Below, piece after piece: positions 33,047-43,294 of a stretch of DNA of 64,000 bases. Below the pieces are notes generated by a model. The model saw only the letters and a list, made by a program, of their open reading frames with translations. It was not told the DNA's origin and made no database searches. Made by a program: the position numbers and the translations under genes. How positions within the stretch are numbered: the stretch's first letter is position 1; each line of letters opens with the position of its first letter. Origin of the DNA: Serratia grimesii NBRC 13537 (GTDB taxonomy: Bacteria; Pseudomonadota; Gammaproteobacteria; Enterobacterales; Enterobacteriaceae); the NCBI RefSeq assembly GCF_001590905.1, contig NZ_BCTT01000003.1, forward strand, positions 62,001 to 126,000, given 5' to 3'.

Positions 33047-34225
33047 ATGTTAACTATTGGAACCGCCCTGCGCCCATCCGCCACTCGCGTTATGCTGCTC
33101 GGCTCCGGCGAGCTGGGAAAAGAAGTTGCCATCGAATGCCAGCGTTTGGGACTGGAAGTGATCGCCGTTGATCGCTACGCTGATGCCCCAGCCATGCACG
33201 TGGCACATCGCAGCCACGTTATTAACATGCTGGACGGCAACGCGCTGAAAGCCGTGATTGAACAGGAACGTCCTGATTATATCGTGCCTGAGATCGAGGC
33301 TATTGCCACCAGCATGCTGGTTGAGCTTGAACAGCAAGGGCACCATGTAGTGCCATGCGCCGAGGCAACTCGCCTGACAATGAACCGCGAAGGCATCCGC
33401 CGCCTGGCCGCAGAAACGCTTGGTCTGCCAACCTCTCCTTATCGGTTTGCTGATGACAAAGAAGCATTTCTGCAAGCTGTCGATGACATCGGCTACCCCT
33501 GCATCATCAAGCCGGTCATGAGTTCCTCCGGCAAAGGCCAAAGTCTGATCCGCACCCCAGAACAACTAAACGCGGCTTGGGAGTACGCCCAACAAGGTGG
33601 CCGTGCCGGCGGCGGCAAAGTGATTGTCGAAGGGCTGGTTAAGTTCGACTTTGAAATCACCCTGTTGACCATCAGTGCCATTGATGGCGTGCATTTCTGT
33701 GCACCGATCGGTCATCGTCAGGAAGATGGGGATTACCGTGAGTCATGGCAACCTCAGCAAATGAGTGATCTGGCACTGAGCCGCGCGCAGGCGATTGCGG
33801 AAAACGTGGTGAAGGCGTTGGGCGGTTTTGGCCTGTTTGGTGTGGAACTGTTTGTTTGTGGGGATGAGGTGATTTTCAGCGAAGTTTCTCCACGCCCGCA
33901 TGATACCGGTATGGTGACCCTGATTTCGCAAGATCTGTCCGAGTTCGCCCTGCACGTTCGCGCTTTCCTTGGGCTGCCTATTGGTGCGATCCGCCAGTTT
34001 GGGCCGTCGGCCTCTGCGGTGATCCTGCCTCAACTGACCAGCAGTGATCTGCGCTTCAGCGGTCTGGACCGCGCCCTGCTCGGCCACAATCAACTGCGCT
34101 TATTCGGCAAACCAGATATAGATGGGCAACGTCGGATGGGTGTCGCGCTGGCTACGGCAGAAAGCATAGCGCTGGCAGTTGTATCAGCCAAACAGGCTGC
34201 GGCTGCGGTCTTGGTTGAAGGATAA
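33047..34225 (+). CDS. purT: Formate-dependent GAR transformylase PurT
   Basis: ATP-grasp enzyme that formylates glycinamide ribonucleotide with formate and ATP, the folate-independent route for step three of purine synthesis. The 392 residues match E. coli PurT in length and sequence: [37 protein letters not shown] (ATP-grasp loop), [16 protein letters not shown]. The frame is open to 32870 but would run through the PurR operator, so ATG 33047 is the start. Confidence 0.97.
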   Translation: MLTIGTALRPSATRVMLLGSGELGKEVAIECQRLGLEVIAVDRYADAPAMHVAHRSHVINMLDGNALKAVIEQERPDYIVPEIEAIATSMLVELEQQGHHVVPCAEATRLTMNREGIRRLAAETLGLPTSPYRFADDKEAFLQAVDDIGYPCIIKPVMSSSGKGQSLIRTPEQLNAAWEYAQQGGRAGGGKVIVEGLVKFDFEITLLTISAIDGVHFCAPIGHRQEDGDYRESWQPQQMSDLALSRAQAIAENVVKALGGFGLFGVELFVCGDEVIFSEVSPRPHDTGMVTLISQDLSEFALHVRAFLGLPIGAIRQFGPSASAVILPQLTSSDLRFSGLDRALLGHNQLRLFGKPDIDGQRRMGVALATAESIALAVVSAKQAAAAVLVEG

Positions 34226-34260
34226 TACTTTTTGGGGCCGGCTTGCCGGCCCCTGCAACA

Positions 34261-34503
34261 TCAATAGTTTTCGTCTTCTTCCGAGTCATCATCAGCCTGA
34301 TCGTCCGGCCGTTCCTGATACTCTTCATCGTCTTCGTCATCAAACAGCACGCTGACCTGGTCACCCTGATGTTTTTCGCGGATTTCCTGTGCAACGCGCG
34401 CAATGGCTTCACCACTGCTCATGCCTTGTTCCATCAAAAAATGGATACGATCCGCAGCTTCCTGCTGCTCTAGATGGCTCAGTGACGGCATACCTGCAAG
34501 CAT
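34261..34503 (-). CDS. yoaH: YoaH family protein
   Basis: An 80-residue protein. The first ~55 residues match E. coli YoaH ([36 protein letters not shown]), function unknown. The C-terminus is a long acidic run of Asp/Glu (DDEDDEEY, then [10 protein letters not shown]) absent from the 59-residue E. coli protein. ATG 34503 has GGAGAG upstream; the frame to 34560 has no family match. In E. coli yoaH also neighbours pabB. Confidence 0.88.
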   Translation of the reverse strand: MLAGMPSLSHLEQQEAADRIHFLMEQGMSSGEAIARVAQEIREKHQGDQVSVLFDDEDDEEYQERPDDQADDDSEEDENY

Positions 34504-34566
34504 GTGTTTCTCTCCGGCAAAATGGAGGGCGAGTATACCCCCTAAACCGACGGATCCCAACGCTTG

Positions 34567-35574
34567 TTATTCAGCAGCCGGTTGTGAAACATGTTCACCA
34601 TGCCGCCACTGTTTCAGGCGATGAAGCCAGAGTATGACGTGCCAGCCTTGTTTTAGGCCACGCGCGTTGGCGAACATGGCGCGATCAATACCGCGTTGGT
34701 AGAACTCATCGGTGATTTGGCACTGTGCAGCCAACTCAGGTTCACGGCGGATACTGTGGCAAATCCCCAATGCTTCGCGCGCGATTTGCCAATGGAAAGC
34801 GGGTCTGATGTCAATTTTTCGTGCGTAACGCTGGTTAAGAGCCATCAGCATCTCCACTATTTTCATATAATGGCGCTGATATTCCACGTTAGCTTTACCA
34901 ATACGGCGGCGATTGCTGATCGATTGCTCGTGAACGCGCTGGCGATACAGCGGCTTACTGATGTATTTCACCCGCTTGGCATTAAACATCACTTCGGTGG
35001 TCCAGGGTATATCCTGGTGATGTAATCCCGGTTCGAAATACAGCTGATGCTGTTTAATAAAATCAAGACGATAAACGGCTAACCAAACCACATGAATAAA
35101 TTTTCTTGATTTCAGCGCACGCTCCAACCATTGAGTGCCACTGATAACATGCGTATCGCTTAGTCGATTTGGCGGAATAATCGGTTGAAGTTCATCCGCA
35201 TGGGTGAAATAACGTTCACCATTACACTGCATGACATCCAATTGATTTTTTTCGGCCAGCTCAATGAGCGTTGAATACATTTCAGGCGCTAATAAATCAT
35301 CGGCGTCAGGAAAGGCAACATATTTGCCTTTGGCAACAGCCAGCCCGGCATTGCGTGCACAGGATACACCGGCGTTACGCTGATCAATGACAGTAATATG
35401 TGAGTACTGTCGAGCATAACGATGGGCAATATCGCCAGAGCCATCGGTGGAACCGTCATTGACGATGATCACTTCCAATCGCTGTTCCTTTTGGGCCAGC
35501 AATGACGCCAGAAAAGGTTCAAACAGCTCACCCACGTTGTGCAACGGGACAATAACACTCAGCATTAGGGGCAT
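34567..35574 (-). CDS. Family 2 glycosyltransferase, WaaH/YibD-like
   Basis: A 335-residue GT-A glycosyltransferase. The family-2 core begins LSVIVPLHNVGELFEPF. VIIVNDGSTDGS contacts the nucleotide and FPDADDLL carries the DXD-type metal motif. The later GLHHQDIPWTTEVMFNA closely matches E. coli YibD (WaaH), which adds glucuronic acid to the LPS inner core under phosphate limitation. The matching region spans almost the full length. I did not find a Pho box in front of it. Substrate assignment is by similarity only. Confidence 0.82.
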   Translation of the reverse strand: MPLMLSVIVPLHNVGELFEPFLASLLAQKEQRLEVIIVNDGSTDGSGDIAHRYARQYSHITVIDQRNAGVSCARNAGLAVAKGKYVAFPDADDLLAPEMYSTLIELAEKNQLDVMQCNGERYFTHADELQPIIPPNRLSDTHVISGTQWLERALKSRKFIHVVWLAVYRLDFIKQHQLYFEPGLHHQDIPWTTEVMFNAKRVKYISKPLYRQRVHEQSISNRRRIGKANVEYQRHYMKIVEMLMALNQRYARKIDIRPAFHWQIAREALGICHSIRREPELAAQCQITDEFYQRGIDRAMFANARGLKQGWHVILWLHRLKQWRHGEHVSQPAAE

Positions 35575-36074
35575 AGGCAGCTCTTCGCAAAAGTAACGAA
35601 TGAATATTTTTAAAAATATCAGGGTGCATTTAAATAAAGTGAGGCATTCACCAGTCGATTTATTCGAAGGCTTAAATGCGTCTTGTTACCATTTATATTT
35701 TTATACGCGCACTCTCACAGGCAGTAATTTATCACCCAAAATACAGAACATCTTTACCGTACTTAATACGAATGGATTCCTGTACTCTCGGCTAGTGATA
35801 ACAATCAAAAATAATAACCAAATGAAACTAAAAACTGATTCTTCTGTTTTTAGCTTTAGATATAAGAAACATATCAACCATTGACTGATATAATTATTTT
35901 TAACATATTAGATTATAGCTAAAGTCGCAAAAAATGCTTCATTTGCAAAATTGTTTACTCGCCGTTTATGCAAAGTGTGCTTCACCTGCCGATGCCAAGA
36001 CATGCACCCGCCGGTTGAATATGGCAGAATAGCCAACAGAAACAGCCGTCTGTTAGTCAGGTTTATTGAGGCCC
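35575..36074. other. AT-rich intergenic region before pabB
   Basis: 500 bases of low GC between the glycosyltransferase and pabB. A perfect 16-bp palindrome ATATTTTTAAAAATAT lies at 35604-35619. A 94-codon plus-strand frame exists (35600-35884) but has no ribosome-binding site or recognisable domain, so I do not call it. The promoters of both flanking genes must lie here. Confidence 0.5.
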
Positions 36075-37448
36075 ATGAGCATAACCGCACCGAATATTAA
36101 GTCTTTACCTTATACCCGCACCGCACTGTTAGAGTTGTTTGCACCGCTTGCACAACAGCCTTGGGCGATGCTGTTGCATTCCGGTTTTGCCGAACATTCA
36201 CACAACCGTTTCGATATCCTGGTCTCCGCGCCCTGCGCTACCTTAACCACCCGTGGCTCCATCACCGAGATCCACTGCGGTGAAGAGCATTGGCAATCTT
36301 CGGAAGACCCTTTCAGCCTGCTGCAACAGCAACTGGATCAACTGAATCTGCACCCCGAGATTGATACCTGTTTGCCATTTCAGGGGGGCGCACTGGGGTT
36401 GTTCGGTTATGATTTGGGCCGCCGCGTGGAAAAACTGCCGCAATTGTCTCTGGCCGATATCACGTTGCCGGATATGGCAGTTGGCATTTATAACTGGGCT
36501 CTGATTGCCGATCATCACCGACAAACGCTGACATTGTTGAGTTATGAGGATGTAGAGCAACGTTGGCAATGGCTCCGCGGCCAACAAGCTGAACCCCGAC
36601 AAGCATTCACTTTAACCAGTTGCTGGCAAGCCAATATGACGCGACAACAGTACGGTGAAAAATTTCAGCGTATTCAGCGCTATCTGCGCAGTGGTGACTG
36701 TTATCAAATCAATCTGGCACAGCGATTTTCTGCTGAGTATCAGGGCGATGAATGGCAAGCATTTCAGCAATTGAGCACCAGTAATCGTGCGCCCTTTTCC
36801 GCGTTCTTACGGCTGCCACACAATGCCGTCCTGAGCGTTTCACCCGAGCGTTTTCTATGGCTGGAGAATCACCATATCCAGACTCGCCCGATTAAAGGCA
36901 CCCTGCCACGCCTGGCCGAACCTGAACAGGATGCTCAACAAGCGCAACGGCTGGCGAGCTCCGCCAAAGATCGTGCGGAAAACCTGATGATTGTCGATCT
37001 GTTGCGTAATGATATTGGCCGTGTCGCCGAGCCTGGCAGTGTGAGGGTTCCTGAGTTATTTGTGGTCGAACCCTTCCCGGCAGTGCATCATCTGGTTAGC
37101 ACCATCACGGCGACCCTGCCGGAACACACCCCTGCGACCGAACTGCTGCGCGCGTGTTTCCCAGGCGGTTCCATTACCGGTGCGCCCAAAGTGCGTGCGA
37201 TGGAGATCATTGAAGAATTGGAGCCACAGCGGCGCAACGCGTATTGCGGCAGTATCGGCTACATCAGTGCCTGCGGCACTATGGACACGAATATCACCAT
37301 TCGCACACTCATCACTGAAAACAACCGTATTTACTGTTCCGCCGGTGGCGGCATCGTTGCTGACAGTCAGGAACAAGCGGAGTACCAGGAAACCTTTGAT
37401 AAAGTTGGCCGCATCTTGCCACAACTGGGGGAGTTTACCGCTTCGTGA
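36075..37448 (+). CDS. pabB: Aminodeoxychorismate synthase component I PabB
   Basis: Adds ammonia (supplied by PabA) to chorismate in p-aminobenzoate synthesis for folate. The chorismate-binding domain is intact: PIKGTLPR with the key lysine, [18 protein letters not shown] and [18 protein letters not shown]. The length is 457. ATG 36075 is chosen; the TTG at 36066 gives three more residues. The stop overlaps the nudL GTG start (GTGA), indicating coupled translation. Confidence 0.96.
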   Translation: MSITAPNIKSLPYTRTALLELFAPLAQQPWAMLLHSGFAEHSHNRFDILVSAPCATLTTRGSITEIHCGEEHWQSSEDPFSLLQQQLDQLNLHPEIDTCLPFQGGALGLFGYDLGRRVEKLPQLSLADITLPDMAVGIYNWALIADHHRQTLTLLSYEDVEQRWQWLRGQQAEPRQAFTLTSCWQANMTRQQYGEKFQRIQRYLRSGDCYQINLAQRFSAEYQGDEWQAFQQLSTSNRAPFSAFLRLPHNAVLSVSPERFLWLENHHIQTRPIKGTLPRLAEPEQDAQQAQRLASSAKDRAENLMIVDLLRNDIGRVAEPGSVRVPELFVVEPFPAVHHLVSTITATLPEHTPATELLRACFPGGSITGAPKVRAMEIIEELEPQRRNAYCGSIGYISACGTMDTNITIRTLITENNRIYCSAGGGIVADSQEQAEYQETFDKVGRILPQLGEFTAS

Positions 37449-38023
37449 ACCAACCGACTTATCCAACCTCATTGGCAGCCTTCATCAGTCGTTTTCAACT
37501 GCAGCTGCCGCAGGCGTCGCAAATCTCACATAACGTTCGCCCGGCGGCGGTGTTAATCCCTATTATCTGCCGCCCCGAGCCTACGCTGCTGCTCACCCGT
37601 CGCGCTGATTCACTGCGTAAACACCCTGGTCAGGTCGCCTTTCCTGGCGGTAAAACCGATGCCGACGACGGCTCAGCGATTATCACTGCCCTGCGAGAAG
37701 CCCATGAAGAAGTGGCGATCCCGCCTCAAGCGGTCACCATTTTGGGGCAACTGGCGCCTCTCGACAGCAGTACCGGCTTCCAGGTCACTCCTGTTGTTGG
37801 TCTAATCTCTCCAGATGTACGATTTGTCGCCAATGCGGACGAAGTGGCCGATGTTTTTGAAATGCCATTACACGAAGCACTGACATTATCGCGTTATTAT
37901 CCACTCGATATTCAGCGTGCCGGTCATTCACACCGCATTTATCTTTCCTGGTATCAGAGCCAATTTGTCTGGGGGCTAACCGCCGCCATCATTCGGCGCC
38001 TCGCACAACAGGTCAGCATTTAG
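37445..38023 (+). CDS. nudL: Nudix hydrolase NudL (YeaB)
   Basis: A 192-residue Nudix hydrolase related to coenzyme A pyrophosphatases. The CoA-type and Nudix motifs run from [16 protein letters not shown] to [11 protein letters not shown]. The length is identical to E. coli NudL, and pabB is the upstream neighbour there too. The start is GTG at 37445, overlapping the pabB stop by four bases. Confidence 0.93.
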   Translation: MNQPTYPTSLAAFISRFQLQLPQASQISHNVRPAAVLIPIICRPEPTLLLTRRADSLRKHPGQVAFPGGKTDADDGSAIITALREAHEEVAIPPQAVTILGQLAPLDSSTGFQVTPVVGLISPDVRFVANADEVADVFEMPLHEALTLSRYYPLDIQRAGHSHRIYLSWYQSQFVWGLTAAIIRRLAQQVSI

Positions 38024-38467
38024 CGTTAATTCCGTGACGCAGATCACAAGCCAAACGGTTACCTGCACAACAGACGTGGGTAAAGCGATCGGCATCACTT
38101 CATTCGTTTGCTTTTTCAACTAGCTTCTGGTTATCAGAGTTTTAAAAAAACTGTAAACCCTCTCTTCAACCTTACGAAATACCTGTAAAATACCGCCGTC
38201 CGGAATAAACCACTATGCAAGCAAGGTTTAAGCGGGTGCGTTCAGCAGTGAAAGCTGGCGCGATTGCCATTAACGGAGTTTAGGCAGCGGAAGGTTCCAG
38301 GGCCGGCCGAATGTCTGAGGCAATCACTAACAGAACTAACACCACGGATTATTTTATTTCATGCGAAAAAGACAGCCGAACCCGTACGGTCCTTTTACAA
38401 TATCGCTGTTCCCTGCGCGGTTTTTAACCGATGCAGCCATAACAATATGCCTCTAAGGAGTTTTAGC
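38024..38467. other. Long sdaA leader region
   Basis: 444 bases without a supported gene. It holds a CRP site at its left end. The right ~250 bases probably form a long 5' leader, with a segment near 38292-38338 (GGCCGAATGTCTGAGGCAAT, then AACAGAAC) that loosely recalls glycine riboswitch motifs but lacks several conserved pieces. Confidence 0.4.
38033..38048. promoter_or_regulatory. CRP site upstream of sdaA
   Basis: CGTGACGCAGATCACA fits TGTGA-N6-TCACA with one mismatch. It lies 10 nt after the nudL stop and about 420 bp before the sdaA start, so it could serve sdaA if the promoter lies close to it. Confidence 0.65.
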
Positions 38468-39832
38468 GTGATTAGCGTTTTCGACATGTTTAAGATCGGC
38501 ATCGGCCCGTCCAGCTCTCATACGGTTGGACCGATGAAAGCCGGCAAACAGTTTGTCGACGATCTGGTAAATAAAGGCCTGATGCCTTCTATCACGCGTG
38601 TTGCTGTAGATGTTTACGGCTCACTCTCATTGACCGGTAAAGGTCACCATACCGATATCGCTATCATCCTCGGCCTGGCAGGTAATATGCCGGATACCGT
38701 TGATATCGATAGCATCCCGGGTTTTATTCGCGATGTAGAACAACGTCAACGCCTGATGCTGGCCAATGGCCTGCATGAAGTCGATTTCCCACGTGATGGC
38801 GGCATGGTTTTCCGCAGCGACAATCTGTCACTGCATGAAAATGGCATGCAAATCCACGCCTTCGCTGGGGATAAACAAGTTTTCAGCAAGACTTACTATT
38901 CAATCGGCGGCGGTTTTATCGTCGATGAAGAAAACTTCGGCAAAGCCGACGAACATGAACTGAGTGTCCCATACCCGTTCAGTTTTGCTCGCGAAATGCT
39001 CGATCACTGTCGTGAAACCGGGTTGTCCCTGTCTGGCATGGTGATGCAGAACGAACTGGCATTGCACAGCAAACAGGACATCGAAACCTATTTCGGCAAC
39101 ATCTGGCAGACCATGCGCGCCTGTATCGATCGTGGCCTGAATACCGAAGGCGTATTGCCGGGCCCGCTGCGTGTTCCACGCCGCGCATCCGCACTGCGTC
39201 GTCTGCTGGTTTCTTCCGATAAGCTGTCCAGTGACCCAATGAACGTGATTGATTGGGTCAATATGTTCGCCCTGGCAGTGAACGAAGAGAACGCAGCAGG
39301 TGGTCGTGTCGTCACAGCACCGACCAACGGCGCTTGCGGCATCGTGCCGGCCGTGCTGGCGTATTATGACCACTTCATTGAGTCCGTCAGCCCTGACATT
39401 TACATCCGCTACTTTATGGCTGCGGGTGCTGTCGGTGCGCTGTACAAGATGAACGCCTCTATCTCCGGTGCCGAAGTCGGCTGCCAGGGTGAAGTGGGCG
39501 TGGCCTGTTCAATGGCTGCGGCCGGCCTGGCTGAACTCTTGGGCGGTAGCCCGGAGCAGGTTTGTATCGCGGCGGAAATCGGTATGGAGCACAATCTGGG
39601 TCTGACCTGTGACCCGGTTGCCGGCCAGGTTCAGGTGCCGTGCATCGAACGTAACGCCATTGCTTCCGTGAAAGCGATCAACTCAGCACGCATGGCCTTG
39701 CGCCGTACCAGTGAACCTCGCGTGTCACTGGATAAGGTGATCGAGACTATGTACGAAACCGGTAAAGACATGAACGCTAAATACCGCGAAACTTCTCGCG
39801 GCGGTCTGGCGATCAAAGTGCAGTGCGATTAA
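38468..39832 (+). CDS. sdaA: L-serine dehydratase SdaA
   Basis: Iron-sulfur enzyme that deaminates L-serine to pyruvate and ammonia. The 454 residues match E. coli SdaA in length. The N-terminal beta domain starts ISVFDMFKIGIGPSSSHTVG. The cysteines expected to hold the [4Fe-4S] cluster are in NGACGIVPAV, GCQGEVGVACSMA and LGLTCDPVAG. The start is GTG 38468 with AAGGAG upstream. The frame is open to 38264, but the extra 68 residues have no family match. Confidence 0.96.
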   Translation: MISVFDMFKIGIGPSSSHTVGPMKAGKQFVDDLVNKGLMPSITRVAVDVYGSLSLTGKGHHTDIAIILGLAGNMPDTVDIDSIPGFIRDVEQRQRLMLANGLHEVDFPRDGGMVFRSDNLSLHENGMQIHAFAGDKQVFSKTYYSIGGGFIVDEENFGKADEHELSVPYPFSFAREMLDHCRETGLSLSGMVMQNELALHSKQDIETYFGNIWQTMRACIDRGLNTEGVLPGPLRVPRRASALRRLLVSSDKLSSDPMNVIDWVNMFALAVNEENAAGGRVVTAPTNGACGIVPAVLAYYDHFIESVSPDIYIRYFMAAGAVGALYKMNASISGAEVGCQGEVGVACSMAAAGLAELLGGSPEQVCIAAEIGMEHNLGLTCDPVAGQVQVPCIERNAIASVKAINSARMALRRTSEPRVSLDKVIETMYETGKDMNAKYRETSRGGLAIKVQCD

Positions 39833-39840
39833 CTTCCTCA

Positions 39841-39864
39841 CCCCGCCTTTACGGCGGGGTTTTT
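39841..39864 (+). terminator. Terminator after sdaA
   Basis: A 7-bp GC stem CCCCGCC / GGCGGGG with a 5-nt loop is followed by TTTTTC, 8 nt after the stop. Confidence 0.92.
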
Positions 39865-39906
39865 CTTGGTAAGAACGCTGGATAATCAAACCGCTAACTC
39901 ACACCA

Positions 39907-39928
39907 AGTGACAACGTCACTATAAAAT
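39907..39928 (+). promoter_or_regulatory. Palindrome plus -10 element upstream of pdeD
   Basis: AGTGACAACGTCACT is a perfect 6-3-6 dyad at 39907-39921 that runs straight into TATAAAAT. This looks like a promoter with an operator over its spacer, about 190 bp before pdeD. The regulator is unknown. Confidence 0.45.
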
Positions 39929-40114
39929 ATGTCGACACTGTCACGCCGATCCTGCGGTTAACCCCCAATTTAGCCCTCTGTTTCGCCAAATTTAAATAAT
40001 TTACTGGGTTACCATCACTCTTGTATAACGACAGGCTAGAATTAGCCAAGTATCATTTAGGGCAGTTTGGCCTGGCGGTGATTTTGGGCTGGCTTACCGA
40101 ACAAGGATTTAGCG

Positions 40115-41731
40115 ATGTTGATGACCCAACTTACCGTGACCAAATACCGTTATTACCGTTGGCTGCTGGCCGGGGCGGTTGGGTTGGCTATTCTGCTACT
40201 CTCACTCTACACCCGCTATTATCAAGAACTTGGCACTATCGAACAAAACCGACAGTTTCTCGCTACCCGTACCGTCGCCAAGATAAACGATTTGCTGACG
40301 CCCGCCAGACAACAAGCCGAGCGCTCTATCCCGCTGTTGGACCAATCTTGTGAAACCGTGATGTCGGCACTGCGTTTTCGGGCCGCACAAAACCAAGCTT
40401 TGCGTGCCATGCTGTTGGTCAAAGATGGCGTTATTTACTGTTCCAGCCTGTTCGGCGCACGTAAGTATGATTTCAGCGCTATTTTGCCCACCATAGCAAA
40501 CGATGGCGCGACACTGGTGTTGCGCCCTTCGTTGACCGTCGCCAAAGGCGTACCGACGCTGATCATGTGGACACCCGTTGCGCCCGATGATAACCGCAAC
40601 GGCGTTTTACACGTTTTCAATATAGAGTTGCTGGCAAACTTTCTGCTGGAACCTCAGGAACCCTATGCACAGCGCGTGGTGTTGAACGTCGGCAATTACA
40701 GCCTGGAATATGGTCGTCGGGAGATCTTGCGCAGCGATACACTGACAGCAGACCTGCGGTATACAGCAAAATCTGCGCAGTATCCGTTCTCGATCTCACT
40801 GTTTGGCCCTCAGGCTAACGTGCTGGCGCTGGCGGCGTTGCCGCGTCATATCCCATTGTCATTGTTAATCAGTTTGTTGGCGGCCTATGTGGTGTATCTG
40901 CTTACGGCTAACCGCATGAGCCTGTCGTATCATATTGGACACGCCATTTCCCATCGTGAGTTCCGCGTTTACTGTCAGCCGATCATCAATGCCGAAACCG
41001 GCCGATGTGTTGGCGTTGAAACCTTGTTACGCTGGAAAAACAAACGCCAGGGGTGGATTTCGCCTGATGTATTTATCCCGCTGGCAGAACAGCATGGCTT
41101 GATCATCTCTCTGACACGCTACCTGATAACCACCGTGGTCGATAATCTGCACTTGTTCCCGCCCCGCCCCTCTTTTTATATCAGCATCAACGTTGCCGCC
41201 GAGCATTTCAACGGGGTTACGATCATCGACGACATCCGTCGTCTGTGGCTGCCAGCCCACCCTATGCCATCACTGATGCTAGAACTGACCGAACGTACGG
41301 CATTGTCGGAAATTCAGTATGAGCAAATCAAGACGCTGAAAGAAATGGGTATTATGCTGGCGATCGACGATTTTGGCACCGGACATAGCTCCCTCAGCTA
41401 TCTGAAAAAACTCAGCCCTGACGTATTGAAGATCGATCGCGGCTTTACTGCAGCCATCGGTACCGATGCGATCAACGCGACCGTCACAGATACCATCATT
41501 ACCCTGGCGCAGCGTTTGAAACTGAAGTTGGTGGCTGAAGGGGTAGAAACTGCCGAGCAGGCGGATTATCTACGCTCACGTGATGTGAACGCCTTGCAAG
41601 GTTTCTATTTTGCCAAGCCAATGCCTATCAATGTATTTCCGTTGTGGTTACAACAGTATGAATCGCGGTTACGGACAGTGAATCAGCGGGACGAGCGGCA
41701 GAAAGAACATGAAATCAAGCCGGAGGCGTGA
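40115..41731 (+). CDS. pdeD: c-di-GMP phosphodiesterase PdeD (CSS-EAL)
   Basis: A 538-residue inner-membrane protein that should hydrolyse cyclic di-GMP. Two transmembrane helices (about 16-33 and 243-262) flank a periplasmic CSS domain, with conserved cysteines in LDQSCETVMS and the CSS triplet in VIYCSSLFG. The cytoplasmic EAL domain keeps ETLLRW (ETL instead of EAL), LMLELTER, AIDDFGTGHSSLSYL with the metal Asp pair, VLKIDRGF, LVAEGVET and QGFYFAKP, so it looks active. AAGGA lies 7 nt before ATG 40115. sdaA and yoaE flank it as in E. coli. Confidence 0.93.
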   Translation: MLMTQLTVTKYRYYRWLLAGAVGLAILLLSLYTRYYQELGTIEQNRQFLATRTVAKINDLLTPARQQAERSIPLLDQSCETVMSALRFRAAQNQALRAMLLVKDGVIYCSSLFGARKYDFSAILPTIANDGATLVLRPSLTVAKGVPTLIMWTPVAPDDNRNGVLHVFNIELLANFLLEPQEPYAQRVVLNVGNYSLEYGRREILRSDTLTADLRYTAKSAQYPFSISLFGPQANVLALAALPRHIPLSLLISLLAAYVVYLLTANRMSLSYHIGHAISHREFRVYCQPIINAETGRCVGVETLLRWKNKRQGWISPDVFIPLAEQHGLIISLTRYLITTVVDNLHLFPPRPSFYISINVAAEHFNGVTIIDDIRRLWLPAHPMPSLMLELTERTALSEIQYEQIKTLKEMGIMLAIDDFGTGHSSLSYLKKLSPDVLKIDRGFTAAIGTDAINATVTDTIITLAQRLKLKLVAEGVETAEQADYLRSRDVNALQGFYFAKPMPINVFPLWLQQYESRLRTVNQRDERQKEHEIKPEA

Positions 41732-41749
41732 TGCCTCCGGCCCGTGATA

Positions 41750-43294
41750 TTACTGATGCTCCTCGTCTTGAGGTTCCACTTTGGTGATACGCACCAGCTC
41801 GATGCGGTACTCAGACACCTCAATGATCTCGAAGCGCAGTCGGTTAAGTTCAACCACGTCGCCCGCCGCGGGCATTTGCCCATAGTGGGACAGCAAGAAC
41901 CCTGCTAGCGTGGCATAGTCTGCCGTTGGGCTAACCAGATCTTCGCAGTTCAGGGCCTGCTCCAGTGAGTGCAGATCGGCTCCGCCCTTCACCAGCCACG
42001 CTGTACCCTCAACCACAATATCCGGCGTTTCGTCCTCATCGGGGAACTCACCCGCGATCGCCTCCAACACATCCAGTGGCGTAACCAATCCCTGCACGAC
42101 GCCAAATTCATTGGTCACGACGACCAGACGCCCTTTGGCACGTCGCAAGACCGCCAGCAGGTTAATCACATCCATGGTCTCCGGCACAACAATCGGCGGA
42201 GTGCGCGCAGCGAACTCTGCGATATCTTCGCCCCGCTCTACTGCTACCAACAAATCCTTGGCACGAACCACACCGATAATCTCATCGAGAGAATCCCGGC
42301 ATACTGGGAACAGGCTGTGCGGCGTATCCAGTAATTGTTCGCGGACTTCTTCGCGGGAACGATCGCAATCTACCCATGAAATTTCAGTACGCGGCGTCAT
42401 GACGCTGCGCAGTGAACGTGAGGCCAACGTCAACACCCCGCTGATCATATAGCGCTCTTCCGCAGCAAAGGTTTCATTTACCGGCATCGGCACCGCTTCA
42501 TCTGTCTGCTGTGCACGTTGTTGCCCCATCAGGCGCATAATCGCTTCTGCGGTACGCTCACGCATCGGACGATGCGCCTGGTGCTTGATAAAATTACGAC
42601 GTGCAATTTGGTTAAACAGCTCGATCAGGATCGAGAAGCCAATCGCAGCGTACAGATACCCTTTAGGAATATGCAGACCAAAGCCTTCGGCGATCAAGCT
42701 CAGGCCGATCATTAACAGGAAACTCAGGCACAGCACCACAATGGTCGGATGCGCATTCACGAAGTTTGTCAGCGGTTTTGACGCCACCAGCATGACTACC
42801 ATGGCGATAATAACTGCTGTCATCATGACCGGCAGGTCGTTCACCATACCCACAGCGGTAATTACCGCGTCGAGCGAGAACACTGCGTCAAGGATCACAA
42901 TCTGCACCACCACAGCCCAGAACTTGGCGTAGCCACGGTTAGCGCCATCTTGGTGTGTCTGTCCCTCCAGCCGTTCATGCAGCTCCATGGTGGCCTTGAA
43001 CAACAGGAATACACCACCGAACAGCAGGATCAAATCACGACCGGAGAAGCTAAAGTCTGCCACGCTAAACAACGGCGTGGTCAGCGTTACCATCCAGGAA
43101 ATGACCGACAACAGGCCCAGACGCATAAACAGCGCCAGCGACAAACCGAGTATACGCGCTTTATCACGCTGCTTCGGCGGCAGCTTATCGGCCAGAATGG
43201 CGATAAACACCAGGTTGTCGATACCCAGTACAATTTCCAATACCACCAGTGTCAGTAACCCAGCCCAAATTGAGGGGTCCATTAAAAATTCCAT
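41750..43294 (-). CDS. yoaE: TerC/CBS/CorC-HlyC membrane protein YoaE
   Basis: A 514-residue protein. The N-terminal TerC domain has seven helices with the family acidic motifs [12 protein letters not shown] and [12 protein letters not shown]. It is followed by a CBS pair (about 300-420) and a CorC/HlyC C-terminal domain. Relatives of the TerC group export manganese and may protect exported proteins. It matches E. coli YoaE throughout. The ATG has CGGAG 7 nt upstream. It is convergent with pdeD and divergent from manXYZ. Confidence 0.93.
   Translation of the reverse strand: MEFLMDPSIWAGLLTLVVLEIVLGIDNLVFIAILADKLPPKQRDKARILGLSLALFMRLGLLSVISWMVTLTTPLFSVADFSFSGRDLILLFGGVFLLFKATMELHERLEGQTHQDGANRGYAKFWAVVVQIVILDAVFSLDAVITAVGMVNDLPVMMTAVIIAMVVMLVASKPLTNFVNAHPTIVVLCLSFLLMIGLSLIAEGFGLHIPKGYLYAAIGFSILIELFNQIARRNFIKHQAHRPMRERTAEAIMRLMGQQRAQQTDEAVPMPVNETFAAEERYMISGVLTLASRSLRSVMTPRTEISWVDCDRSREEVREQLLDTPHSLFPVCRDSLDEIIGVVRAKDLLVAVERGEDIAEFAARTPPIVVPETMDVINLLAVLRRAKGRLVVVTNEFGVVQGLVTPLDVLEAIAGEFPDEDETPDIVVEGTAWLVKGGADLHSLEQALNCEDLVSPTADYATLAGFLLSHYGQMPAAGDVVELNRLRFEIIEVSEYRIELVRITKVEPQDEEHQ

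Noticed and set aside
35600-35884. 94-codon plus-strand ORF upstream of pabB
   Set aside because: Lies in AT-rich promoter DNA, has no ribosome-binding site or domain, and overlaps a perfect AT palindrome.
38264-38467. In-frame extension of sdaA (68 codons)
   Set aside because: No family similarity; a GTG at 38468 with AAGGAG upstream gives the exact E. coli length.
40021-40353. 110-codon ORF starting at TTG before pdeD
   Set aside because: Mostly overlaps pdeD in another frame; no domain and a non-ATG start without a ribosome-binding site.
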